Part shown: piece after piece, positions 39,170 to 47,256 of the stretch
How the letters are laid out: each line of letters starts with the position of its first letter
Position numbering within the stretch: position 1 is the stretch's first letter
DNA from: JAAYBF01 sp963716445
GTDB lineage: Bacteria > Actinomycetota > Thermoleophilia > Solirubrobacterales > Thermoleophilaceae
DNA length: 64,000 nucleotides
Assembly: GCA_963716445.1 (NCBI GenBank)
Contig: OY970313.1
Coordinates: forward strand, 558,001 to 622,000
Reading direction: 5' to 3'
Program-made: the position numbers and the translations under genes
The notes under the pieces: model-generated
Databases searched by the model: none
Seen by the model: the letters and a program-made list of their open reading frames with translations, nothing else
Told to the model about the DNA's origin: nothing

Positions 39170-40663
39170 ATGCCGCCGCTGCCACTGCTCGTCTTCGTGG
39201 TCGGCATGGGCTCGCTCGGGGCCGAGATCGCAGCGGTTCGACTGCTCGCCCCCTACTTCGGCGCGTCGACGGTCGTCTGGGCGAACACGATCGGCGTCGT
39301 GCTCGTCGCGTTGTCGATCGGCTACTGGCTCGGCGGCCGGCTCGCCGACCGCCGCCCCGAGCTGCGCGCGCTCTGCCTGCTCGCGCTCGTCGCGGCGGCG
39401 CTGCTCGCGCTCGTGCCGTTCGTCGCCGACCCGCTGCTCGACGTCGCGGTCGACGCGCTCGACTCGGTGTCCGCCGGGGCGTTCGCCGGCTCGCTGCTCG
39501 GCGTCCTCGGGCTGGTCGCCGTGCCGGTGCTGCTGCTCGGCGCCGTCGCGCCCTATGCGATCCGCCTCGCTGTCACGACGCTCGAGGAGGCGGGCCGTGT
39601 GTCGGGACGGCTCTACGCGATCTCGACCGCCGGCAGTCTCGCCGGAACGCTGATCTCGGCGCTGCTGCTGATCCCGCTCGTCGGGACACGGCGGACGTTC
39701 CTGATCTTCGCGCTGGCGATCGCGATCGTCGCCGTGCTCGGGCTGCTGCCCAGCCGCCGCTACGTCGCGGTGCCGGCGGCGATCGTGGCGCTGATGGCGC
39801 TGCCGGTCGGGACGCTGAAGGCGGACGCCGGCTCGGGACGGGTCGTCTACGAGACCGAGACCGAGTACCAGTACGCGCGCGTGGTCGAGCGCGACGACGG
39901 CAGCCGCGTGCTCGAGCTCAACGAGGGCCAGGCCCAGCACTCGCTCTACCGGCCGGGGACGGTCCTGACCGCCGGCTACTGGGATGGGATGCTCGTCGCC
40001 CCGTTCGCCGGACTCGACCGCGAGCCGCGGCGCGTGGCGATCCTCGGCAACGCGGCCGGCACGATGGCGCGCGCCTACGCCCGCCTCTTCCCGGCGACGT
40101 ACGTCGACGGCGTCGAGATCGACGCCGAGCTCTCGGAGATCGGCAAGCGCTACTTCGGGTTGGAGGAGGGGCCGCGACTCGAGCTCCATCACGAGGACGC
40201 GCGGCCCTACCTGCGCCGCACCGAGCACCGCTACGACGTGATCGCGATCGACGCCTACCGCCAGCCCTACATCCCCTTCTACCTGTCGACGCGAGAGTTC
40301 TTCGAGCTCTGTCGGGATCGGCTGGCGCCCGGCGGGGCGATCGTCATCAACATCGGCCATCCCGAGGGGCAGCCCGACCTCGAGCAGGTGCTGGCCGCGA
40401 CGATCGGCGAGGCCTTTCGGAACGTCCTGCACGACCCGTTCGACGACACCAACGCGCTGGTGGTGGCCGGTGACGCTCCGCTGTCGGAAGACAGGCTGCG
40501 GCTGTTCGCCGACCGGCTGCCGCGCGAACTGCGCGCGCCGGCGCTCGCCGTGGCCGATCGGATCGGACCGCCGCCTCGGGGCGGCGAGGTCTACACCGAC
40601 GACCGCGCGCCGGTGGAGTGGCTGATCGACAAGTCGATCCTCGACTACGCCGGCGACCGCTGA
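39170..40663 (+). CDS. Membrane protein fused to a spermidine synthase-like domain
   Basis: 497 aa. The first ~210 residues hold six to seven membrane helices (LLVFVVGMGSLGAEIAAVRL, LALVAAALLALVPFVA, AIAIVAVLGLLPS). The C-terminal ~260 residues are a spermine/spermidine synthase-like Rossmann domain: VAILGNAAGTMARAYARLFP, VDGVEIDAELSEIGKRYFGL, HEDARPYLRRTEHRYDVIAI. The active-site residues of true aminopropyltransferases are poorly conserved, so it may be a methyltransferase-like or non-catalytic protein. The fused form is common in actinobacteria; its role is unclear. The last 19 bp overlap the convergent hydrolase. Confidence 0.85.
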   Translation: MPPLPLLVFVVGMGSLGAEIAAVRLLAPYFGASTVVWANTIGVVLVALSIGYWLGGRLADRRPELRALCLLALVAAALLALVPFVADPLLDVAVDALDSVSAGAFAGSLLGVLGLVAVPVLLLGAVAPYAIRLAVTTLEEAGRVSGRLYAISTAGSLAGTLISALLLIPLVGTRRTFLIFALAIAIVAVLGLLPSRRYVAVPAAIVALMALPVGTLKADAGSGRVVYETETEYQYARVVERDDGSRVLELNEGQAQHSLYRPGTVLTAGYWDGMLVAPFAGLDREPRRVAILGNAAGTMARAYARLFPATYVDGVEIDAELSEIGKRYFGLEEGPRLELHHEDARPYLRRTEHRYDVIAIDAYRQPYIPFYLSTREFFELCRDRLAPGGAIVINIGHPEGQPDLEQVLAATIGEAFRNVLHDPFDDTNALVVAGDAPLSEDRLRLFADRLPRELRAPALAVADRIGPPPRGGEVYTDDRAPVEWLIDKSILDYAGDR

Positions 40664-41571
40664 GCGCCGCCGGCGGTGCTCCGGTCGCGCTCGCGGATCA
40701 ACGCCGCCGCACGGCGTGGGCGCTCCACCTGCGGAGTGTGGCCGACCCCGGGGAGCACGACGACCTTGGCGCCCGGGACGTCGCGGTAGTCGTCGGCCGA
40801 CCTCGGGTCGACGATCCGGTCCTCGGCGCCGAAGACCACGGTGACGGGCAGGCCGGTTGCGGCGATGCGGTCGTCGAGCCGCTTCCGATCGCGGTAGTCA
40901 CGGCCGTCCGACTCACGGAAGGCGGTGAAGGTCATGTCCGTGACGTCGTCGACGAAAGCCTGGGGCACGTCGAAGCCCTCGGCGAACGCCTTGCTCAGCT
41001 GCTCGCGGATCACGCCGTCGGGCACGACCTGCTTGACCGCGGGGCCGATGACCGGAGTGCGCGCGATCTCGGCGGTCACCGGCAGCTCGACGAACTCGTC
41101 GCGCGACGCCGAGTCCATCACGACCAGTCCGCGCACGCGATCGGGATGGCGCTCGGCGAGCGCCGTGACGACGGGACCGCCGAGCGACTGGCCGACGGCG
41201 AGCACGCGCGGCGCCCCGATCGCGTCGAGCGCCTGGGCGATGGTGTCGGCCTGGTGCTCGATCGAGTAGCCGTCGTCCGGCTTCTCGGAGCCGCCGTGGC
41301 CGAGCAGGTCGACCGAGATGACCCGACGGTCGCGCGCGAGCAGCGGCTCGACGCGCTCCCAATAGCGCATCGAGCAGGTGTAGCAGTGGACGAGCAGGAT
41401 CGCCGGCGCAGTCGCCGGACCGCGCTCGCGAACCTGGAGATCGCCGCCGGGCAGGTCGACGATCCTGCCGATGTCGGCCTCGGCCGACTCGGTCCTTGCG
41501 CCAACGACGAGCTGGTTGACGACCAGGGCGACCGCGAGGACGGCGAGGACGATGAGAGCGAGTCGGCGCAT
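40645..41571 (-). CDS. Membrane-anchored alpha/beta hydrolase
   Basis: 308 aa from ATG 41571, with AAAGG 5 nt upstream. The N-terminal anchor is LALIVLAVLAVALVVNQLVV. The hydrolase fold has LLVHCYTCSMRYWERV, nucleophile Ser in AVGQSLGGPVVTAL, Asp in FGAEDRIVDPRSADD and His in LPGVGHTPQVERP. It stands between bioA and bioD on the same strand, so a BioH-like pimeloyl-ester role could be imagined. Its membrane anchor and 57-bp separation argue against it. Substrate unknown. Confidence 0.85.
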   Translation of the reverse strand: MRRLALIVLAVLAVALVVNQLVVGARTESAEADIGRIVDLPGGDLQVRERGPATAPAILLVHCYTCSMRYWERVEPLLARDRRVISVDLLGHGGSEKPDDGYSIEHQADTIAQALDAIGAPRVLAVGQSLGGPVVTALAERHPDRVRGLVVMDSASRDEFVELPVTAEIARTPVIGPAVKQVVPDGVIREQLSKAFAEGFDVPQAFVDDVTDMTFTAFRESDGRDYRDRKRLDDRIAATGLPVTVVFGAEDRIVDPRSADDYRDVPGAKVVVLPGVGHTPQVERPRRAAALIRERDRSTAGGAQRSPA

Positions 41572-41634
41572 GGTCACCTTTGGAACGCCCGGCGAGATGC
41601 CGCTGTGAGATCCCCCTGACGCCGCGGCGCCAGC

Positions 41635-42306
41635 TTACAGCCAGTCGTCGAGCGGCAGAGCGGCCCCCGCGGCGGCGAGCGTCGCCCGCGTCGCCGGCGG
41701 CAGTCCGCTGACCGGGACCTCGGCCAGTCGCTCGACCGTCGCGCGGTTGGATTCCTCGATCGCCTCGGGATCGGACCACGGCGTCATCACGATGCCGGCC
41801 ACGGTCAGGCCGGCCGCGCGCGCCGCTTCGACGGTCAGCAGCGTGTGGCTGATCGTGCCGAGCCCGGTGCGTGCGACGACGACCAGCGGGAGGCCGACGT
41901 CGACGGCGAGGTCGCGGACGAGGTAGTTGTCGGTCAGCGGTACGAGCAGGCCGCCGACGCCCTCGCAGACGAGCGAGTCGGCGCCGTCGGTCGCGGCGCG
42001 GGCGGCGCCGCGGATGTGCGACGGCGCGACCATCGCGCCGGCGAGCACCGCGGCGTAGTGCGGCGAGAGCGGTGGCCCGAAGGTGTACGGCGCCACCTCC
42101 TCGGGGAGCTGGCCGTTGCTGGCGGCGCGCGCCAGCAGCTCGTGGTCCGCGAGCCATCCCTGCTCGGGCGGATCGTCGAGTCCCGTCACCACCGGCTTGA
42201 AGGCCGCGACTCGCTCGCCGCGCGCCGCGAGGGCGGCGCAGATCGCCGCCGCGACGACCGTCTTGCCGACGCCCGTGTCCGTGCCGGTGACGAAGACTCC
42301 GCGCAT
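41635..42306 (-). CDS. bioD: Dethiobiotin synthetase
   Basis: 223 aa. P-loop GTDTGVGKTVVAAAIC at residues 7-22, CEGVGGLLVPLTDNYLVRDL, and VVARTGLGTISHTLLTVEAA. ATP-dependent carboxylation of DAPA to dethiobiotin. It follows bioF by 12 bp in the bioB-bioF-bioD operon. Complete. Confidence 0.96.
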   Translation of the reverse strand: MRGVFVTGTDTGVGKTVVAAAICAALAARGERVAAFKPVVTGLDDPPEQGWLADHELLARAASNGQLPEEVAPYTFGPPLSPHYAAVLAGAMVAPSHIRGAARAATDGADSLVCEGVGGLLVPLTDNYLVRDLAVDVGLPLVVVARTGLGTISHTLLTVEAARAAGLTVAGIVMTPWSDPEAIEESNRATVERLAEVPVSGLPPATRATLAAAGAALPLDDWL

Positions 42307-42318
42307 GCGGGTCGCGGC

Positions 42319-43569
42319 CTAAGCCGCGTCGGCGAGGCCGTCGAACACGCGCGGGCCGGCGGCCTCGACCGACGCCGCCTCGGCGTCGGCGAGGCGCTGT
42401 GCCGCCGCCTTCCGCGCCTCGGCGGGGATCGCCTTCGCGATCACCCTCGCCGCCTCGCGCAGCTCGGACTTCGTGTGCGACGCCATGACCGTCAGGCGCA
42501 TCCGCGACGAGCCCGCAGGCACCGTCGGCGGACGGATCGCCTGGGCGAAGACGCCCCGCTCGAGCGCGCGCTCGCTGGCGGCGACGGCGGCGTCCGCCTC
42601 GCCGACGATCAGCGGGACGATCGGCGTGTCGCCGCCGCCCGTCGGCAGGCCGTCCTCGGCGAGGCCCTCGCGCAGGATGCGGGCGTTGCGCTGCAGCCGC
42701 TCGACGCGGCGCGGCTCCTCGCGCAGCAGCTCGAGCGCGGCCATCGCGGCCGCGACCTGAGGCGGACCCAGCGCCGTCGAGAAGATCAGCGTGCGCGCGG
42801 AGTTGACGAGGTACTTCGCCATCGGCCGGTCGCAGCAGACGTAGGCGCCGTAGGAGCCGAGCGACTTGCCGAGCGTCCCGACGAGCACGTCGACCTCGTC
42901 CTCGAGGCCGGCTGCCGCGATCGAGCCCCGGCCGGCGGGGCCGATCGTCCCGGTGCCGTGCGCGTCGTCGACCATCACGCGGGCGTCGTAGTCGCGCGCC
43001 AGCTCGACGATCTCGGCCAGCGGGGCGACGTCGCCGTCCATCGAGAAGACGCCGTCGGTGACGATCAGGCTGCCGCGACCCTCGGCCTCGCGCAGTCCCC
43101 ATGCGAGGTGGTCCATGTCGGCGTGGTCGTAGACGAACGTCTCGGCGCCCGCGAGCCGGCAGCCGTCGACGATGCTGGCGTGGTTGCGGGCGTCCGAGAA
43201 GACGACCTCGCCGGGCCGTGCTAGCGCCTGGACGACGCCGGTGTTGGCGAGGTAGCCGGAGCCGAACAGCAGCGCGCTGCGGTAGCCCTTGAAGTCGGCC
43301 AGCCGCTCCTCAAGACGGCGGTGGATCCGCATGTTGCCCGAGACCAGCCTCGACGCCCCGGCGCCGGCGCCGTAGCGCATCGCCGCCTCGGCGGCCGCCT
43401 CGCGCACGCGCGGGTGATCGGCGAGGCCGAGGTAGTTGTTCGAGCACAGAAGCAGGACGGGCCGCCCGTCCAGCAGAACGCGCGGCCCCTGTGGCCCCGA
43501 GATCATGCGCATCCGGCGGTACAGCCCGCGGTCGCGGATGTCGCTCAACGCGCTCTCGATGTCGGTCAC
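42319..43569 (-). CDS. bioF: 8-amino-7-oxononanoate synthase
   Basis: 416 aa from GTG 43569, which overlaps the bioB stop by 4 bp (GTGA). PLP alpha-oxoamine synthase: LLLCSNNYLGLADHPRVREA, GAGAGASRLVSGNMRIHRRL, MVDDAHGTGTIGPAGRG and PLP Lys in LVGTLGKSLGSYGAYVC. It condenses pimeloyl-thioester with L-alanine. A C-terminal extension of ~30 residues (AQRLADAEAASVEAAGPRVF) goes beyond the usual ~385-aa length. Confidence 0.95.
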   Translation of the reverse strand: MTDIESALSDIRDRGLYRRMRMISGPQGPRVLLDGRPVLLLCSNNYLGLADHPRVREAAAEAAMRYGAGAGASRLVSGNMRIHRRLEERLADFKGYRSALLFGSGYLANTGVVQALARPGEVVFSDARNHASIVDGCRLAGAETFVYDHADMDHLAWGLREAEGRGSLIVTDGVFSMDGDVAPLAEIVELARDYDARVMVDDAHGTGTIGPAGRGSIAAAGLEDEVDVLVGTLGKSLGSYGAYVCCDRPMAKYLVNSARTLIFSTALGPPQVAAAMAALELLREEPRRVERLQRNARILREGLAEDGLPTGGGDTPIVPLIVGEADAAVAASERALERGVFAQAIRPPTVPAGSSRMRLTVMASHTKSELREAARVIAKAIPAEARKAAAQRLADAEAASVEAAGPRVFDGLADAA

Positions 43570-44732
43570 CCGGCTCCCTCCACCTGCACTACCTCCAGCC
43601 CGCGGTTCGGCGCGCCGTCCGGCCGCGGCGGCACCCGCTCCTTCTTGACGCGGCGCAGCTGGATCTCCGGGTTCCAGAACGGCGCCTGCTCGCGGCGGTC
43701 GACCAGCTCGTCGATCGGCGTGCGCGGCGTCTCGCCTGCGAGCCAGCCGTCGCGGTTGTCCGGTCGCGGGTTGGCGCCGTTGTCGGGCTGGCGCGCGACG
43801 TTGAGCCCGAGCTCCTCGAACATCGCTCGATCGTCCTCGGGCTCGGAGCCGAGCGTGGTGAGGAAGTTGCCCATCATCACGCCGTTGATCCCGGCCTTGA
43901 CGGCGAGCGAGTGCAGCTCGCCGAGGTTCTCGACGCGGCCGCCGCAGAGCCGGAAGAGCGCGCCGGGGAGGATCAGGCGGAAGATCGCGATCCACTTGAC
44001 CGCCTCCCAGGGGTCCATGTAGTCGCGGTCGCCGAACTTCGTCCCGGGGCGCGGGTTGAGCATGTTGATCGGCACGCTCGTCGGGTCGATCTTCGCGAGC
44101 TCGAACGCCATCTCGACGCGCTGCTCGCGCGACTCGCCGAGGTTCAGTATGCCGCCGACGCACGTCTCGAGCCCCGCCTGCTCGACCGCCTCGATCGTGC
44201 GTAGCCGGCCCTCGTAGCGGACGGTGCTCGACACCTCCGGGTAGTAGCTCTCGGCCGTCTCCACGTTGTGGTGGACACGCTGGATGCCGGCTTCCTTGAG
44301 CTGCTTGGCGCGCTTGACCGACATGTGGCCGATCGAGGCGCAGCGCTTGAGGTTGGTCTGCTCGGAGACCAGCCTGGCGCCCTCGAGGATGTTCTCGAAG
44401 TCGCGCTTCGACAGGCCCTGGCCCTGGGTCACCATGCAGAAGCGGTGCGCGCCGGCGGCCTCGGCCGCGCGGGCGTGCTCGAGGATCTGCTCCGGCGTCA
44501 TCATCGCGTGCATCGGGGTGTCGGCCTCGGCGAAGCGCGACTGGGCGCAGAAGCCGCAGTCCTCTGCGCAGCCGCCGGACTTGGCGTTGACCAGCGAGCA
44601 CATGTCGGTCGAGTCGCCGAAGCGCTCGACGCGCGCCTCCCAGGCGCGCTCGATCAGCGCCTCGATCTCGGCGTGGTCCTCGATCTCGCCCAGGCGGAGG
44701 GCTTCTGCTCGACTGATCAGCGGGGACGACAA
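43566..44732 (-). CDS. bioB: Biotin synthase
   Basis: 388 aa. Radical-SAM Cys triad in GGCAEDCGFCAQSRF (CxxxCxxC), followed by ICTRGxxx-like EAAGAHRFCMVTQGQGLSKR and HHNVETAESYYPEVSST. It inserts sulfur into dethiobiotin. The C-terminus (PDGAPNRGLEVVQVEGAG) is slightly longer than E. coli BioB. The start is TTG 44732 with a GAGGGAGAGG ribosome site. First gene of the operon; a TAGGTT -10 and a short palindrome lie just upstream. Confidence 0.96.
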   Translation of the reverse strand: MSSPLISRAEALRLGEIEDHAEIEALIERAWEARVERFGDSTDMCSLVNAKSGGCAEDCGFCAQSRFAEADTPMHAMMTPEQILEHARAAEAAGAHRFCMVTQGQGLSKRDFENILEGARLVSEQTNLKRCASIGHMSVKRAKQLKEAGIQRVHHNVETAESYYPEVSSTVRYEGRLRTIEAVEQAGLETCVGGILNLGESREQRVEMAFELAKIDPTSVPINMLNPRPGTKFGDRDYMDPWEAVKWIAIFRLILPGALFRLCGGRVENLGELHSLAVKAGINGVMMGNFLTTLGSEPEDDRAMFEELGLNVARQPDNGANPRPDNRDGWLAGETPRTPIDELVDRREQAPFWNPEIQLRRVKKERVPPRPDGAPNRGLEVVQVEGAG

Positions 44733-44750
44733 GCTACGGGGCCTCTCCCT

Positions 44751-44777
44751 CGGGGAGTACGACTCCCGGGAAACCTA
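44751..44777 (-). promoter_or_regulatory. bioB promoter with candidate operator
   Basis: TAGGTT on the minus strand (complement of 44772-44777) is a good -10. The 15-bp palindrome GGGAGT-ACG-ACTCCC (44753-44767) would cover the start site. It does not match BirA or BioQ sites I know, so the regulator is open. Confidence 0.45.
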
Positions 44778-44803
44778 GGCCCAGCGCCGGACGGAGAGTG
44801 TTC

Positions 44804-44976
44804 GTTGCTGCGGTGCTCGCCGGATCTCGCCCCACCCGAGTTCCGCGGCGTGGTCGGGGGACCGATCCGCCTGCGCTCCTCCGCTGACCGTTGCTGCGGT
44901 GGTCGCCGGATCTCGCCCCGCCCAAGTTGCGAGGTGTGGCCAGGGGGACCGATCCGGCTGCGCTCCTCCGCTGGCT
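44804..44976. repeat. Two ~86-bp tandem repeats upstream of bioB
   Basis: Units start at 44804 and 44890 with GTTGCTGCGGTG.TCGCCGG and end with CTGCGCTCCTCCGCTG. They differ at roughly ten positions plus one inserted base. They fill most of the 257-bp gap between bioB and the CMD-fusion gene. Eighteen bases of unit 1 (44807-44824) recur exactly in the lipase terminator hairpin at 48317-48334. I see no ORF here. Confidence 0.75.
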
Positions 44977-44989
44977 GGGCTGCTGCGGG

Positions 44990-46024
44990 TTAGGCGGGGA
45001 GGGTCTCGGGGCGGGCGCAGTAGGCGCCCTGGCTGAACCCTTGGGAGCCGATGCCGAAGGCCCAGTTGAAGCGGGCGCGGTAGTTCTCGATCGCGATCTC
45101 GTTGGCGAGCTCGACGAGCTGCGCCTCGTCGAAGTGCTCGCGCAGCCGGGCGAAGAGGTCGTCGGAGACGTCGATCGGCGTGCGGGTCATGGCGACGGCG
45201 AGGTCGAGGACCAGTCGCTCGACGTCGGAGAACTCGGGGCTGCTCCGATGGTCGGGCAGGGCACGGAGCTTGGACTCCGAGACGCCGGCCTTGGCGGCGA
45301 TCGAGGAGCCGATGTCGATGCAGAACTCACAGCCCGCGAGGGCGGCGGCCTTGGTGGAGGCGAGCGCCTTGAGGTCGCGCGGCAGGCGATCCGCCTTCTC
45401 GGTGGCGTACTCGAGCGCGCCATAGCCGGCCAGGATCATCGGGTGATGGGCGTGGACGCGAGTCGGCTCGGGGACCTGTCCCACCGCCCGACGGGCATAC
45501 GAGAACGCCGACCGGACGATCGGCCCGCCGCGGCCGTCCGGCACGCCGGCGATCCGCGCACCGTCGGCGCCCGGACGGGCGGTGCGGACCGTGTCGGGCA
45601 CGCCGCGGGCGAGATGGACGACGAGCAAGCCGCCGATCACCGTCCAGGCGAGCGTGGCGGTGTTGGAGACCGCCTCCGCCGTGCTGTAGGGCCCGAGGTT
45701 GAGCACGTGCCAGAGGAAGTGGGGGATCGAGAAGAGCAGCCAGGCGACCGCGGCGGCGATCACGAGGTCGCGCCGGAGGCGGATCGCGGCGAAGATCAGC
45801 AGGACCGCCAGCGCCACGAAGAGCGAGCCGACGTCGGTCACGAGGTGCTCGTCGAAGGGGCCGAGCGGATGGACCCAGCCGTCGGTTCCGGCGGGGAAGT
45901 CGTCGTAGAACGAGCGTGGCGCGACCAGCGCCCACAGACCGATCAGCCCCTGCGGAACCGCGAGCGCCAGCAGCAGGAAGCGGATCGCCTCGCGGTTGCG
46001 CGTGATGTGGTCGCCATGGCTCAT
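44990..46024 (-). CDS. Four-helix membrane domain fused to AhpD/carboxymuconolactone decarboxylase-like domain
   Basis: 344 aa. Residues ~15-150 hold four membrane helices (FLLLALAVPQGLIGLWALVA, GSLFVALAVLLIFAAIRL, WLLFSIPHFLWHVLNL, TLAWTVIGGLLVVHLAR). Residues ~195-330 are a CMD/AhpD-like domain with the CEFCIDIGSS redox motif and a downstream helical bundle. AhpD-type CxxC domains reduce peroxide-detoxifying partners. Tethering one to the membrane suggests lipid peroxide or quinone chemistry, which is inference. SD GGAGG precedes ATG 46024. Monocistronic. Confidence 0.85.
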   Translation of the reverse strand: MSHGDHITRNREAIRFLLLALAVPQGLIGLWALVAPRSFYDDFPAGTDGWVHPLGPFDEHLVTDVGSLFVALAVLLIFAAIRLRRDLVIAAAVAWLLFSIPHFLWHVLNLGPYSTAEAVSNTATLAWTVIGGLLVVHLARGVPDTVRTARPGADGARIAGVPDGRGGPIVRSAFSYARRAVGQVPEPTRVHAHHPMILAGYGALEYATEKADRLPRDLKALASTKAAALAGCEFCIDIGSSIAAKAGVSESKLRALPDHRSSPEFSDVERLVLDLAVAMTRTPIDVSDDLFARLREHFDEAQLVELANEIAIENYRARFNWAFGIGSQGFSQGAYCARPETLPA

Positions 46025-46154
46025 GCCGGTGCCTCCTGGTCGTCGCCGACGAGGCCAGGGCGTCCAGCAAGCAAGCTTCTCGTTCGCCCAGGCATCGAGG
46101 ACTCGATTACATCGCGTAAAGGTTGACCAGATCCGCTCCGCGTGGGTTTGAGAT

Positions 46155-46187
46155 CGACTTTACGGACGAAGTCCGTCTGCAAAGTCG
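46155..46187. repeat. Palindrome 3' of the DUF559 gene
   Basis: Arms CGACTTT/AAAGTCG and CGGAC/GTCCG with loop GAA. The segment GAGATCGACTTT (46150-46161) matches GAGGTCGACTTT at 47096-47107 on the other side of the DUF559 gene. It also lies 4 bp past that gene's stop and can terminate it. Confidence 0.65.
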
Positions 46188-46190
46188 CCC

Positions 46191-46952
46191 TCACTGAGAG
46201 CGCGGAGTTGAGAGAATGCTGCCCAGCTCGTGCTCCACACGTGCGGGCTCGTTCAGGACCTCACGGGCTGGGAAGCGCACGGTCACGTAGCCGGCCTGGA
46301 GGAGCCGGCGGTCCCGCTGCCGGTCGTGATCGAAGGCCCGTCGGAGCGAGTGGTGAGCTCTGCCGTCCACTTCGACGATCAGCTTTCGGTCGCGCCAGAG
46401 GAAGTCCGGCCGGTAGCCACCACCCTCAGGGAGCGGGATCCATACGTTGACCTCGGGCTCTGGGAGGCGCCGTCTCCTGACGAGGGCGAGGAAGTGCGCC
46501 TCGGCCACACTCCGCGTGACGGCACGGTGGTCGAAGGTCGAGAGGACGGACGCGAGCGCTGCGCACCCTCGTTGACCGCGCATTCGCGCGATCTGACGGC
46601 GAACCGCCGTAAGGTCGAATTCGCCGCGCTCCTCGGCCAGGACGAGGGCGCGTTCGAGCCGATCGCGGGGAACTGTCGAGGCGACGTCGACGAGGGTTCT
46701 CGCCCAAGTCGTGCACGGGATGCCGTCAAGGATCGTCTGGTCGTTTGGATCCAGCGTCGCACGGTGGAGGACGATCCCCGGCCGACCGCGCCGCCGGCGG
46801 CCCGCGACGTTGACGTGGACGACCCCCGCCGGGTCCGGCATTAGCCCTCGAAGAGCCGCGGCGGAGGCATGCGACAGCAATGCGCCGTCGCCGCACGCGA
46901 GCACCGCCGCCAGCCACCTGCCCTTCTGCGTCGGACGTTCGACGGCGAACAC
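46191..46952 (-). CDS. DUF559 / Vsr-like endonuclease-fold protein, N-terminus uncertain
   Basis: From GTG 46952 the product is 253 aa. The C-terminal ~110 residues are DUF559: VNVWIPLPEGGGYRPDFLWR, LIVEVDGRAHHSLRRAFDHD and GYVTVRFPAREVL, with the Asp/Glu-x-Asp pattern of the very-short-patch-repair endonuclease fold. The preceding part (LLSHASAAALRGLMPDPAGV) is the AbiEi-like middle domain. The frame stays open upstream to about 47214 and encodes LIERFAETQHGIVTVAQLKD, the expected winged-helix N-terminus, but with no ATG, GTG or TTG; only CTG 47081 would include it. Either a rare CTG start is used or the start codon was lost. Confidence 0.75.
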   Translation of the reverse strand: MFAVERPTQKGRWLAAVLACGDGALLSHASAAALRGLMPDPAGVVHVNVAGRRRRGRPGIVLHRATLDPNDQTILDGIPCTTWARTLVDVASTVPRDRLERALVLAEERGEFDLTAVRRQIARMRGQRGCAALASVLSTFDHRAVTRSVAEAHFLALVRRRRLPEPEVNVWIPLPEGGGYRPDFLWRDRKLIVEVDGRAHHSLRRAFDHDRQRDRRLLQAGYVTVRFPAREVLNEPARVEHELGSILSTPRSQ

Positions 46953-47095
46953 GCCTCGATGAAGACGTCGCAGCCTCCCGCTCGCCGCGCGATGGCTGCT
47001 TCCGCGCTCACCCAGCCCAAGGTCCTTCAGCTGGGCTACCGTGACGATGCCGTGCTGTGTCTCGGCAAAGCGTTCGATCAGGAGATCGGTGGGGT

Positions 47096-47138
47096 GAGGT
47101 CGACTTTTCCGACAGATGTCGTCCGAAGAGTCGACCTC
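47096..47138. repeat. Palindrome 5' of the DUF559 gene
   Basis: Perfect 10-bp arms GAGGTCGACT/AGTCGACCTC with an inner CGAC-AGAT-GTCG stem. It overlaps the region where the full-length DUF559 gene would start and shares an 11/12 direct repeat with the 3' palindrome. The rest of 46953-47256 is the open N-terminal extension and shows no other gene. Confidence 0.65.
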
Positions 47139-47256
47139 GTAGTTGGTCGGGCGCTTGTTGGTGGGACTGGCGGGAATCGGCCAATCCTGTGCTCGCTCGG
47201 CGCACGCGTAAGCGCGCTCGCGTTACGAGCCAGTTACCCGGCCGTTCCTAAGTGAG

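Noticed and set aside
40645..41571. BioH, the pimeloyl-ester hydrolase of biotin synthesis
   Set aside because: It lies among the bio genes and has an alpha/beta hydrolase triad, but it carries an N-terminal membrane anchor and has its own ribosome site after a 57-bp gap. Location alone is not enough.
46869..47255. 128-aa plus-strand frame opposite the DUF559 N-terminus
   Set aside because: The minus strand encodes the expected winged-helix sequence here; the plus frame shows no motif.
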